A DNA stretch of 64,000 nucleotides from Symsagittifera roscoffensis. Lineage: Eukaryota; Xenacoelomorpha; Acoela; Convolutidae. The DNA lies in the NCBI RefSeq assembly GCF_963678635.1, contig NC_087064.1, positions 72,725,465 through 72,789,464 on the forward strand. The letters run 5' to 3'. The notes beneath the pieces are model-generated. The model was not told where the DNA came from, did no database searches, and saw nothing but the letters and a program-made list of their open reading frames with translations. Shown here piece after piece: positions 35,561 through 45,284 of this stretch; within the stretch, counting starts at the first letter, position 1, and each line of letters starts with the position of its first letter. The translations under genes and the position numbers were made by a program.

Positions 35561-36212
35561 TGCGCCACGTTCGCCTTGGTCTGGAAAGTTGCGCCGATCT
35601 CGCTTTGGTCTGCAAAGTCGCGCCGTTTCCGCCTTGGTCGCGAAAGTCGCGCCGTCCACGCCTTGGTCTGAAAAGTCGAACCGTCTTTGCTAGAGTCGCG
35701 CCATGGTTGCTTCGAGGGTCGCACAGCATCCGATCCAAACCCAAATTGCATAGTCGCGCCGAGAGTTTGAGTATCGAAAGTCTGGGCCTAAAGTCTGGAA
35801 AGTCTGGAGATGAGTCGCGCTGCATCCGCATTAAGACCCAAATTGCATAGTCGTGCCAGGATTGTGAGTCTGGAAAGTCTGAAGATGAGTCGAGCCGTGG
35901 GTCGCGAAAGTCTGGACATACCAAAATTTGATCGCGAAAGTCTGGACATACCAAAACTTGGTCGCGAAAGTCTGTACTGACCAAAATTTGGTATGCCCAG
36001 ACTTTCGCGACCCATGTCCAGAATATGTTGACCAAGTTTTCGTATGTCCAGACTTTCGCGATCCATGTCCAGAATTTTGCGACCAAATTTTCGCAAGTCA
36101 AGACTTTCGCGACCTACGGCGCGACTCATGTCCAAGCTTTCCAGACTCAAACTCTCGGCGCAACTATGCAATTTGGGCCTGAGTCCGGATGCGGAGCGAC
36201 CCTAAAAGTCTG
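35560..36212. mobile_element. CpG-rich foldback of tandem TCGCGAAAGTCTG units
   Basis: The left half is built of AAAGTCGCGCC and TCGCGAAAGTCTGG units; the right half carries the complement (CCAGACTTTCGCGA). The centre is near 35985-36005. Outer markers also pair: GCATCCG...AATTGCATAGTCGCGCC on the left against GGCGCAACTATGCAATTTGG...CGGATGC on the right. CpG density is far above the surrounding AT-rich DNA. The long overlapping open frames on both strands are repeats of DFRD- and ESLDMSR-like units and are not treated as genes. Confidence 0.75.
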
Positions 36213-36275
36213 TACATGATACTAAATGACATCATTTTCAGTCACATATTTAAGTTTTCTTTTGTCAGTGCAGAA

Positions 36276-36776
36276 TTAAATTGGAGAAAGGGTTGCCTGA
36301 TTGCCTGGATTCTCAAAATGCATGGAACTAATTAACAATAAATGAAAAACAGCAAAAAAGTGACCATCAAGAAGAAAAGCAGAGTCTGTATAGCTGCATA
36401 TAGATATAAATATATAGTCACAAATCCACACCAACTGGGCTAATACTACCGACCCAAGAAAAAATCTAGAACATTGTCGAAACAAAAGCTGGATCAATTA
36501 AATTTTTTTGAATGAAAGTAGAGTTCTTTTGAAAGTCGTGATCTGTGTGCAAGCAGGATTTGATAGGTGATTAAAAATAACAAGAATTTGAACCTCTGAT
36601 GATGAACACAGGCTGTCACTAATGACTTGAAGTCCAGTAAAGTTTCCAGGAATTAAGCAAGTTGGAATCTCGGATTTAGTATCATCGAGAAAATACATTG
36701 GCGGAAAAAGCAATCCAACCCTTGAAAAAGCCACCCAACCTATGACAAGAAAGCTTCGAGCAAAACTTAGCGGCAA
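36276..36776 (-). pseudogene. Possible membrane-protein remnant, one in-frame stop
   Basis: A single minus-strand frame stays open for about 165 codons, broken by one TAA at 36498-36500. It contains hydrophobic segments (about SFLVIGWVAFSRVGLLFPP and RFFLGSVVLAQLVWICDYIF). No family recognised; a receptor-like or transporter-like remnant is possible. It could also be a chance open frame. Confidence 0.25.
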
Positions 36777-36875
36777 TTGTTTTTCTGCATAAATATGTAA
36801 ATTGCCTGTATGTAAAAACTTTATTTTATTTCTGGATTTTTTTTATATTAGAAAATTGATGGAATAGTAGGTTGA

Positions 36876-37258
36876 GGGGCGGATCTAAGATTTTCTCGAG
36901 GGGGGGGGCGGATTCTCAAAAAAAAAATTCAATATACTGTCGATTTTTTTTAGCTACCCGATATCACTATATAGACCTTATTTGACCAAATTTTTTGCGC
37001 AGCAGGCAAACTTTGAAAAAAAACAAGCTAAAAAAGGAGTTTTTAGGCACTTTTAGAAAATTGTGACCAAAAAATTGTGTATTTTGGGCGCGAGCTCGCC
37101 TCTGAAAATTATAATATGTTGGCGCCAAAGGCGCTTTTGGAATAACTTCTGGTCGGTCTTAAAAGAGTACTAAACGGAGGACCATTTGGGTCCGCAGGGG
37201 GTCGAATCCATGAGGAAAAAGAGGCGCCGTCAGCCTCTCCCATAAATCCGCTACGGAA
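36876..37258 (-). repeat. Dispersed GGCGCC repeat family, copy 5 (inverted)
   Basis: Begins GGGGCGGATCTAAGATTTTC, then TCGAGGGGGG. Contains GGGCGCGAGCTCGCC, GTTGGCGCCAAAGGCGC and GGGTCGAATCC in reverse order relative to copies 3 and 6. Confidence 0.75.
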
Positions 37259-37456
37259 TCAGTTAGAGATATGCTAACTTATGGAAAGCACAGCGCTTCA
37301 CTATGAAGCCGGTATGCTTTAAGTTGCTGGTACTAATTTTTTTATTTTTACTGATTGTTGTGTTAATTTTTTGCTTAGCAGCTCTAATATTTTATCTACA
37401 AATCTACAGAACGTGTTTTTGTATCTACAAATTGAGCCTCTTTGAGTAATTTATTT

Positions 37457-37949
37457 TCAGATTTTTCCAAATATGGATATTTTGATGATATTCACAGCAA
37501 AAACAACAATTTCCAGGAAAGTCAACACGCTTCAGCCAATCCACAGACCGACATTCCCGCCAAAATCAGTGATGAGCTGGGTCAAAGTGTACCTGGGTCG
37601 CTCTTGAATTATCTCGAAGTTCAGGTTCTGGAAAAACACTTCGCGACTCTAGCAAAATTGCCTCTTATTTCCTCAGTCAAGTCTTCAATTGATGCATTCG
37701 CATTGGACAAAGTGGCGTCCAGAAAGTGCACAATTCTTGGGGAAGTCGTGTATTTCCTCAGTCGCTGTATTAGGTAGGGAGTGTAATGTATATTGGGCCA
37801 ATGAGCGCTGGATGCTTCTTTCGTGTAGAATTCGTCATCACATGCTGGTCCACAGGGGCAGACGAAGTCGTTGTTGCGATAGGCTTTGTTCACCGCTACT
37901 TGGCACTCTCGTGCAGTTTTATTTCCCGATGAACACAATGGTATGTTAT
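37457..37949 (-). pseudogene. C-terminal exon of a DEG/ENaC (acid-sensing-like) channel, with frameshift and stop
   Basis: After an acceptor at 37950 (CTCCTTAG) the minus strand encodes the end of a DEG/ENaC ectodomain, PLCSSGNKTARECQ...DFVCPCGPACDDEFY...SSAHWP. It then shifts frame near the CGCG of about 37632-37640 (two extra bases would explain it) into EVFFQNLNFEIIQERPRYTL, then DFGGNVGLWIG, a TGA, and SVLTFLEIVVFAVNII, which is the second transmembrane region, ending at TGA 37457-37459. The family pattern in this stretch is a paired strand, GDIGGxxGLFIGASxLTxLE, then TM2. The frameshift and the internal TGA argue for a decayed exon. Strand and order fit the channel exons at 60746-64000, but the cysteine-rich exon(s) expected between them were not found and the phases (2, then 1) do not join directly. 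Confidence 0.75.
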
Positions 37950-38429
37950 CTAAGGAGAAATCAACATATGAAAATCAAATAATTGCTTTGAAAGATTTCA
38001 GAATTTTAAGACCAAATTATCTAATTGTACAAAATACTGCGTAACAAAAAAAAATTGAAAACTTGTAGCCTTTGAGGGAGGGCTACAAACCGTAGCACCA
38101 GCTCGATGCCGAGTTACCGTCATTCGCTGGCAAATCGAATTTTAATCAAACAGAAAGCTAATCAAACAGTGATGGTTTAAATTATCAATGTCGTGGTGGC
38201 CCCTTAAACTTTCATGGTCCTAAGGAGAGGGCCAAGGAAGAAAAATATACAGACTTGGCTTAATCAACCATTTGCTGCCGCCAGATTTAAACATCAATCT
38301 TAAGCGTATTCGTTGATTTTACGAGTTTGCATGTGGACGAATATTGTAATTAATTAATTAAATCAAATGCCTATTTTTTGACGCCTAAACCAAACTAGAC
38401 AACAAAGACATAATTAAAAATCATACAAA

Positions 38430-38642
38430 AAACAAAGGATCAAGTTAACATCCTTCCCCCCTCCCCTCAATAGACCAAGTTAAGACCCTCCATGTCCACA
38501 CCAGCATTTAATTTATATTGAATTTGCTAATTGCTACATGTATAATGCTGTATTCTGATTGGCTGAAAATTCTCAGCTTAGGACCAAGTTAACATCATCC
38601 CCCCAAATGGCTTTGGGGGGAGGATGTTAACTTGGTCCCAAA
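38430..38642. mobile_element. Foldback MITE-like element, copy 2
   Basis: Relative of 5650-5863: core TTCTGATTGGCTGAAAATT, repeated GACCAAGTTAACATC blocks, and a right-hand hairpin of CCCCCCAAATGGC with GCTTTGGGGGG. Confidence 0.65.
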
Positions 38643-38734
38643 AAATTTCCGGGAGATGGGTGACAGAGGCAAGAGGCTGATGTTCAAACTGTTGAAACTA
38701 TTTACAGTTTAAACAGCTTAGGTTCAAACTGTAC

Positions 38735-39114
38735 CTCAGGGATTCAACCCCATGCCGACCCAAAGGGTCCCCCTTTGTACTATTTTGAGATATCCATTTT
38801 TGGCTGACTGACCCTAAAATTTTTCTAAAGGCGCCTTGGGCGCCAAAGTATTCTAATTTTGAGGGTGGAGCGCACGCCGAAAAAACGCTATTTTTTGGTC
38901 AACATTTTCCAAAAATTGCCTAAAAACGCCTTTTTTGTTTTTTTTTCAAAAATTGCCTGCGGCACAGAAAATTTGGATAAAATGGGGTCTTCATAGTGAT
39001 TCGGGAGAGCTCAGAAAATCAATTTGGTCGATCTAAAAAAAAGGTCGACAAAATTTTCGAAAATTTTTCGATAATCCGCCCCTCCTCGAGAAAATCCTAG
39101 ATCCGCCCCTGATC
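38735..39114 (+). repeat. Dispersed GGCGCC repeat family, copy 6 (most complete)
   Basis: Carries every shared block in order: CTCAGGGATTCAACCCCATG, CCGACCCAAAGGGTCCCCC, GAGATATCCATTTTTGGCTG, GGCGCCTTGGGCGCCAA, GAGCGCACGCCG, GCCTGCGGCAC, GGGAGAGCTCAGAAAATC, AAAGGTCGAC, CTCGAGAAAATCC, ending TAGATCCGCCCCTG. Confidence 0.8.
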
Positions 39115-39220
39115 AACACTATATAAAATCAATTGCCCTTTTTCGTGTATTCTAATTGTTGCTACCTCGCCGCAATAGTAAGCTCAGATTTTTAAAGAAA
39201 TTGGAAAATTTCAGCAAGAT

Positions 39221-40300
39221 TACCGGGCCGAAATAGTCACTAAATTTTTTCGCCGCATCGATAAAAATTTGGCCTTTCTCGGCGGTCTCGACAATTTCAG
39301 GTATGTTTCGAGCATCTCAACCAAATTCTTTTGCCATTCAAACTCTAACGATGTGTTCGTTCAGATCGTTGCGATTGAATGAACTCGTTTTCACAATTTT
39401 GTTGAAGAATAACACGTTCTTATTATTCATTGGAATTTCCTCGCACTCAGATTGTGTTTTGTACTTCGCGTACCGTTTTCTTCCTCATACTACTTGTTAT
39501 TTGCCATTTAGTTGATGGAGACCTCGCAAGTTTTCGCAAAATTCCTTCTTTTTGTTCGTTGTTGTTTCCATATTTTGAACTCTTCATGTCTGAGTTCTAC
39601 TGGCCGCTGCCTCTTCCCCGGTTTGAGACGGTTGTATTGATCCGTATCTTTGGTTCTGTACTATTTGGGCCTCTGCTATTGAGTATCATCTTCCATTATT
39701 TTTCCGACCATTAAAAATGGTGAATAACTTTGTTTTCGGGTGTGTTTTGGTATTTTTGTTTTCCACGAAAAATTAGCTACCACAAATATTCATCGGACTG
39801 GGTTGAGTGATATATCATATTGAAGCCCTTTCAGTCGTGATGATTCGAACGATGTAAAAAAAATTCAAAAAAGATTTTCCCAGTGTTGGGAAAAAGTTTT
39901 GATTTTTCGTCTAATTGCGTGCGAGTGAGCAGGCTTACATTAGCTAAGGCTATTGATGCCCAGATTCTCTTTTCGGATTATCGCCAATTGAAAATGGTCG
40001 CTTCCTTGGGCTCAGCAATGTGGCGGCTCCATGGTATGATTCGGCCAGAACGAAAAACTTACCCGCAACTTTGATTCGTTTGACTGCGCCATAATATAAT
40101 ATTGGAAAACTCTAACTAGGTTTGTACAAACTATGTACAACTAAACTGAAAGAACAAAAGAAATAAGGAATGTGATGAATTAAACTGTTTGTTCTAAAAT
40201 TAACTTGAACAGTGAATGATCGACCGATGGTAAAATCATAGAGTATGTTGACTGCTATCTAATCGATACTGAAGGTCAAAAGAAAAGATTATTAAAACAA
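39221..40300 (-). mobile_element. LTR-retrotransposon fragment (probably copia type): LTR plus degraded internal part
   Basis: An LTR-like block at about 40030-40180 starts (plus strand) TGTGGCGGCTCCATGGTATG and is nearly identical to one at 43370-43525. The 90 bp beside it (AATTGGCGATAAT block, minus strand) is also shared. Between 39221 and 39720 the minus strand carries broken frames (for example KEFGWDARNIPEIVETAEKG) that look like gag remnants. It is interrupted at 39720-39945 by another repeat. The copia assignment rests only on the LTR start and layout. Confidence 0.5.
39720..39945 (-). repeat. Dispersed repeat, copy 2 (inverted relative of 18890-19480)
   Basis: CATCGGACTGGGTTGAGT, ATTGAAGCCCTTTCAGTCGTG, TTTTCGTCTAATTGCGTGCG and AGTGAGCAGGCTTACATTAG are the reverse complements of blocks in 18890-19480. 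It sits inside retrotransposon sequence, so it inserted later. Confidence 0.6.
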
Positions 40301-43300
40301 GTCGCAACATTTCTCAAGAGGAAAATTTTTTAAAACTACCGAATAAAATAAAACTAATTCTATCCACACCTGTTTCCCCCTTCAATGTAGGATGATCAAA
40401 ATTAACACACTGCACGTGACTTGAAATAAGGATTCTTCAATGGAAACTTTAGATTGTACGGAGTTGTACAAATTGGGTGAAATTACAGATTTTAAAATGA
40501 TGGTATCTAAGCTAAAAAACAAATCTAATCTGCCAAGTGTACAGCTAAAATCTACAATACACATTTAACTAAGCAAAAAACAAATTAAAAATAAATTCAA
40601 AAAATTCAAACTTCGAAGAAAGTTATATGGTGGAAAGTTTTAGTTGAAGTTTGTGTCAAAGCCATCTAATCTCTTTCTAAGGTCTGAGTCGATCGTTGAC
40701 ATTTTTTGCTCGCATAGCCCGTATCTTTATTGCTGGTTGGTGTTCTTAGATGAAATACCCGGTTGAATTCCTGGGTGAAATAGATAAGATTGTCTGCATA
40801 GACGTCGATTGGACTCGATCCGATGAAACAGAATTTGATGAGGACTGTGGTCTCGACTACAAGCGATCGTTTTGGTGGGGTTCGCAAATCCGATGTTGAT
40901 CAATATGTGAAGCGGATACGAGTTGGTTCTGCAAAGAGGTTTTCGTCTTAGATAATTACCTTAGGGTCTAGATCTCTTGGTCTGGATGGTCTTGCTTGGG
41001 ATTCGACAATTGGAGGTCTATCTAGCGAACTAATGAACTGAATTCGTTCGGACTTAAATCTTCTGATGCCTGAAGCTCCCTGTAGGTCGGATTCTGAGGA
41101 TGAGACCGCCGGTCCGCTTAAGTGAGCTCGGCGTGGGTTAGTGATTTCGCCATTTGTAATCCACATATCACGGTTATAATTTGCCGGTAAATCATGACAA
41201 ATGAATGGAAGCATGATTTTTGAAATATTCGTTAACTAGGCTTAGTCGAAATAGTCGTCAATTATCCCATCACAAGATAGAGGGGTAGGTTTAAAGCGGT
41301 AAAGGAGCCTGAGGTGTTTTGTGGCGACTCGGGAATCACTAATATTTCGGCTCGAATTCGAGATTTTCCAGTATTTGAGGCCGATCTGCGAAAACTTGAG
41401 GTCGTCTGAAAATTTTTCGTTCATGAGGCCCTTTTTTATCGATAAAATTTCCTATTTTTGGCTAAATTTTGTAAAATGTCAATAACTGGCTCCTTGGGTG
41501 TTGATTTCCACAAATTTTAGTAGGGTCAGGGATCGCTTTATCTTTCAAAACTAGATCCAACTTTCGCAAAATAGTGCCGTTATCAAGCGTTCCTGTGTAG
41601 TCGGAAGAGACGACAATGCTTTCGTTGACCAGATTAAATATGGTTACCCTTTTTTGGCTAGTAGCCCTTCTGTAAAAATTATCTCTAGAGGCAACTTTCT
41701 TCGGGGATTTGCCGATTTGCTTGGGTCCTGAACGATGGGTGGTATTGGTCTCTGTTTCGTTAGATGCGAATGGAAGGTTATCCATCTGCCCCATTCCCAT
41801 CTTTCAACTCTCAGTTTGTGGCCCGCTGTTCCGAATGGATTGATTTAATTTTAACAAAACGATTATCAAAGGAAACCAAGGTTTTCATCTAGATTTAGCA
41901 TAGTTTTAGTTCGATTAAAAAGTTTTTTAAAGGAGTGCACTCTATTGAAGGTTGATTCCTGATTCTTAGGTTCCAGACCAAGAACAGACTGGTTGCTGGC
42001 ATTTCTTCTGTTTGACTTCTTTCCCTAAAATCGGTAGGTTGCAGAAGGTTATGTTAGTGGACAATTGTGATAAAAAAAGACTTTTCTTTGCAAATCCAGC
42101 CGTTGTATTGGGTCCTGATGAAAATTTCTTAAGATTTTGTTTTTGTCAACTGTTAATCCGCAATACAGGTCTTCTCTTTGTTTATCCATTGGATAAAATC
42201 GCAAATTGGGGCATCTAAGATTCAATTTGTGCAGAACTTTTTTTGCGTAGTCAATAATGACTGCGAGTGCTGAATCTACAGGAATGTTCATATTTACAAC
42301 CATTTCCCAACTTTTTAGGAAATTTTTTGGATTCGAGTCCGTTTTCATCGTAGATTGTTCTTATGCTTAACACCCAATAAGCGTCACCGTCGATGTTACC
42401 GTTCTCATTCCATGCGTTTATCATTCCACATTCTTGATTTTTGCTCCAGGATTTTTGGCGAGACTTATGTAAAATGATTGACCTGAACATTGTTATTTAC
42501 AATATTTACAGTGGACCGTTTGTTTTTTGATTTCTGAGTTTTGCGATGTCCTTTATGGTTACATTTTTCAGATGTTCATGTGTCCCTTGATGAATGCGCT
42601 CCAAAAGTTTTTGCACAAAGTGCTCTTTTCCTTATGGAGATTCGGTTCCTCCTTTATATGGTTTTTTACATTAAGAAAATTAAAAGCCGCCTCACTAGTC
42701 GTTGATCTAGACATGTTCGTTCACTTTTGTGGTTGAGTAACTCCTTTTTGTCGACAAGTGCTTGACTTAGAGCTTTCGATGGACGGATGGTGGCTGACAA
42801 AAGTTTCCGTTGGCTTTCACTGCTCTTAATTTTAGAAAAGCAGAGATCTCTTTACCATTCCAAATTGTTTATCTCTCTGATAATAAAAGTATTTGCTAGA
42901 TCTGTCAACGACCTCCAAGTTGTTCAAATGATTCTTGGTCTCTTTGCTTGCGATTTTAAAATTTAAACCTCTCAAATGTGGTATTTGTGTTTTTGTTAAA
43001 AACGACGTTTGATAGACCCCAAAACTCACTAAAAGAGATTGCTAAAATTTTCACTCGAGGGTTTGTCTGGACGATTATCTTTTTCTCTCGTTTCCGGCGT
43101 GTAGAAATGTAATCGAACGCATTTTTGCCGACTTCTAATATTCTCAATCCGTTAAACTGTTTAGCTGAGCCAGTTCTTTGGCGGTTTTTGTATGACTTTC
43201 TTATTCCTGTCTCCTGGCCGGCTCTTTCTGTGTCCTGCTCAATTCCTGTTGCTTGTTCCAAGATGGGAATCTGAGTTTTCGCGAACTCTGGTTCACTAAG

Positions 43301-44000
43301 GCTATTATTGCCCAGAATTTTTTTTGCAATTATCGCCAATTGCAATTGGTCGCTTCATCGGGTCCAAAATGTGGCGGCTCCATGGTATGATTTGGCCAGA
43401 ATGGAAAAATTACCCGCAAGTTCGGTTCGTTTGACTGCGCCATAATAAAATACTGGAAACTTGTAATTAGGTTTGTAAAAATTATGCACAACTGAATTAA
43501 AAGAACTAATACTAAAAAGAATCACAACTGTTGGAATGAGATGTTGGTAATCTTCGTTGATCTATAATCTTCTTTTCTTCTTCTTTTCTGAGAAAGTAAT
43601 CGATTGAATTATCAGTGTCTATTATTCTGTAAAAAGTTTGTCTCTGATTTTATCGATTACAATGTGTGCGCTGAACATGCCATCTGACCATTTGTACTTT
43701 TTGTCCACACAGTCTACTTTGGATGCCATTTTTACGAGTTAGTCATAGAGTTGTTTCCAGTTTTTGTCATTTTGTTGGTGCCTGTCTACAAAGCTTCGCT
43801 CAAAATACTTTCTTCGCATTTGCTGCATCCCACGAAACTTTTTCGCACATGAATCCTGTTTTTATTCCATTTTTTACTTTCTCCCATTGAAGCTTTTTTT
43901 TCATTAATTTTTCGTTTCTTTTCTTTTTTTTTTGGATGCGAAAAGAGCTTTAAAGTGATAAATCACTCGACCCATACCATTAATGATTAGTGTTTTTTCA
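40300..44000 (-). mobile_element. Degraded LTR-retrotransposon sequence with second LTR-like copy
   Basis: A second LTR-like copy lies at about 43290-43525 (TGTGGCGGCTCCATGGTATG at 43371). Minus-strand frames from 43345 down to 40666 are long but repeatedly broken, contain no reverse transcriptase or integrase motif I can identify, and are best read as decayed internal sequence. A further minus-strand stretch at about 43622-43900 (WDAANAKKVF, then DCVDKKYKWSDG) also looks gag-like and frame-shifted. Confidence 0.45.
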
Positions 44001-44361
44001 TTTTGCTTGGAAAACAAAAAGAAAAAAAGGTAAACCCCGAATACAAATTTCCTCCCCATTTTTCAAATGGTTGTACCAACAACGCGTTTGACGCCAAAAA
44101 TCCTGAGTTCAATTTTAACTTGACCGCTCCCCCTTAAACCCCCTTAACTTTACAAATAATAATCACTTTACTAGTCAAAATGGCGAGTTAAAAAGTCGAA
44201 ATTTGTCTGATGAAAAAAAACCCACTCAAAGCACAAATTTTTCGTTACTTTCGTTACGAAAGTGGGAACAATAAGAAAAAACTGTTTACTTTTTCACCTA
44301 CTGCGATAAGTATAGTTGGCCGATGACGATGTAGTTGGCAGTTTGACAACAGGACAGTCGA

Positions 44362-44387
44362 CATTACGTCGCCAATCCGTGTTATTT
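44362..44387 (+). repeat. Left terminal inverted repeat of the cargo transposon
   Basis: Begins CATTACGTCGCCAATCCG and is identical over 26 bases to the reverse complement of 60591-60616. Bases outside (CAGTCGA on the left) do not match the other end's flank beyond two bases. Confidence 0.95.
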
Positions 44388-44409
44388 CAATAGTCAGATT
44401 TGACTATTA

Positions 44410-44745
44410 GTGTACATGGATTCCGAATTCAAATGATATAACATGCACATGCCATGGATTCCGCGTTCAAATACTCGCATGGCGGCACGAACAGGCATAT
44501 ACGCAAAATCCCGGAATCCAGGACAATCAATTAAACCACCGAAAATTGGCAAAATCCCGGAATCCATGGTATAGCGAACAATTACTTGAATTCGGAATCC
44601 AGGACATGGTCCCGGAATCCGAGCCATTTTTACTCAACCACTAAACAAATAGTTGCTAAACAAATAGTTGATAATTTCAATACACTATAACCATGGAATC
44701 CAAGACGTTGGAATCCAGTGAGAAAATGGCATGGAATCCAAGACT
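44410..44745. repeat. Left subterminal array of GGAATCC motifs
   Basis: About nine copies of GGAATCC or GGATTCC, often extended to CCCGGAATCCATGG, in both orientations. Clustered short motifs next to the ends of a DNA transposon are typical transposase-binding sites. Confidence 0.85.
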
Positions 44746-44864
44746 TTTATATTTTTGAATTTATCTGGCAGAAGTTTACAGTTTTTAAGCAATTTTATTC
44801 CATCTTTTTTGTTTAGTTTGTCCTACAAGTTATTATAACTGCAACTATTAACTTACGTGCTAAA

Positions 44865-45170
44865 ATACTGTATTCCGATGAAAAAAATTGTGGGTACAAT
44901 CGTTTGATCAAACTTAGTTATAACTACTTGTAGTTGCAACTACTAACTAATTAGTTAATTTCGAGCGTGCCGAAACACTGTACTGAGGTTAAGACACTGC
45001 CAGTGTCTGAACTTGTTTGATCAAATTTAGTTATAAGTAGGCTACTTGTAGTTGCAACTACTAACTAATTAGTTACTAAGTAATTAGTAATTTCGAGCGT
45101 GCCGAAATACTGTAAATGCACTTCGATGAAAAAAGTTGTGGGTGCAAATGTTTGAACTACTACTAGTAGT
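44865..45170. repeat. Tandem repeats next to the SET gene 3' end
   Basis: About three diverged units of roughly 120 bp with the blocks TTGTAGTTGCAACTACTAAC, TTTCGAGCGTGCCGAAA and a GATGAAAAAA(A/G)TTGTGGG block. Function unknown. Confidence 0.75.
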
Positions 45171-45284
45171 AACTACACGTATGTAACATACAGTATGTTG
45201 AACATAAAATATATGGAACTTCCATTGAATGGGTGTAACACAACTTGAAAAGTTTCTAAGTTAAAAAAGCTGAGCTTGTGAACT

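Noticed and set aside
35262-36182. Long frames of 84-279 codons on both strands
   Set aside because: They are translations of the TCGCGAAAGTCTG foldback in several frames; the internal protein repeats mirror the DNA units.
37442-37777. 111-codon plus-strand frame
   Set aside because: It is antisense to the DEG/ENaC C-terminal exon, whose motifs are recognisable on the minus strand.
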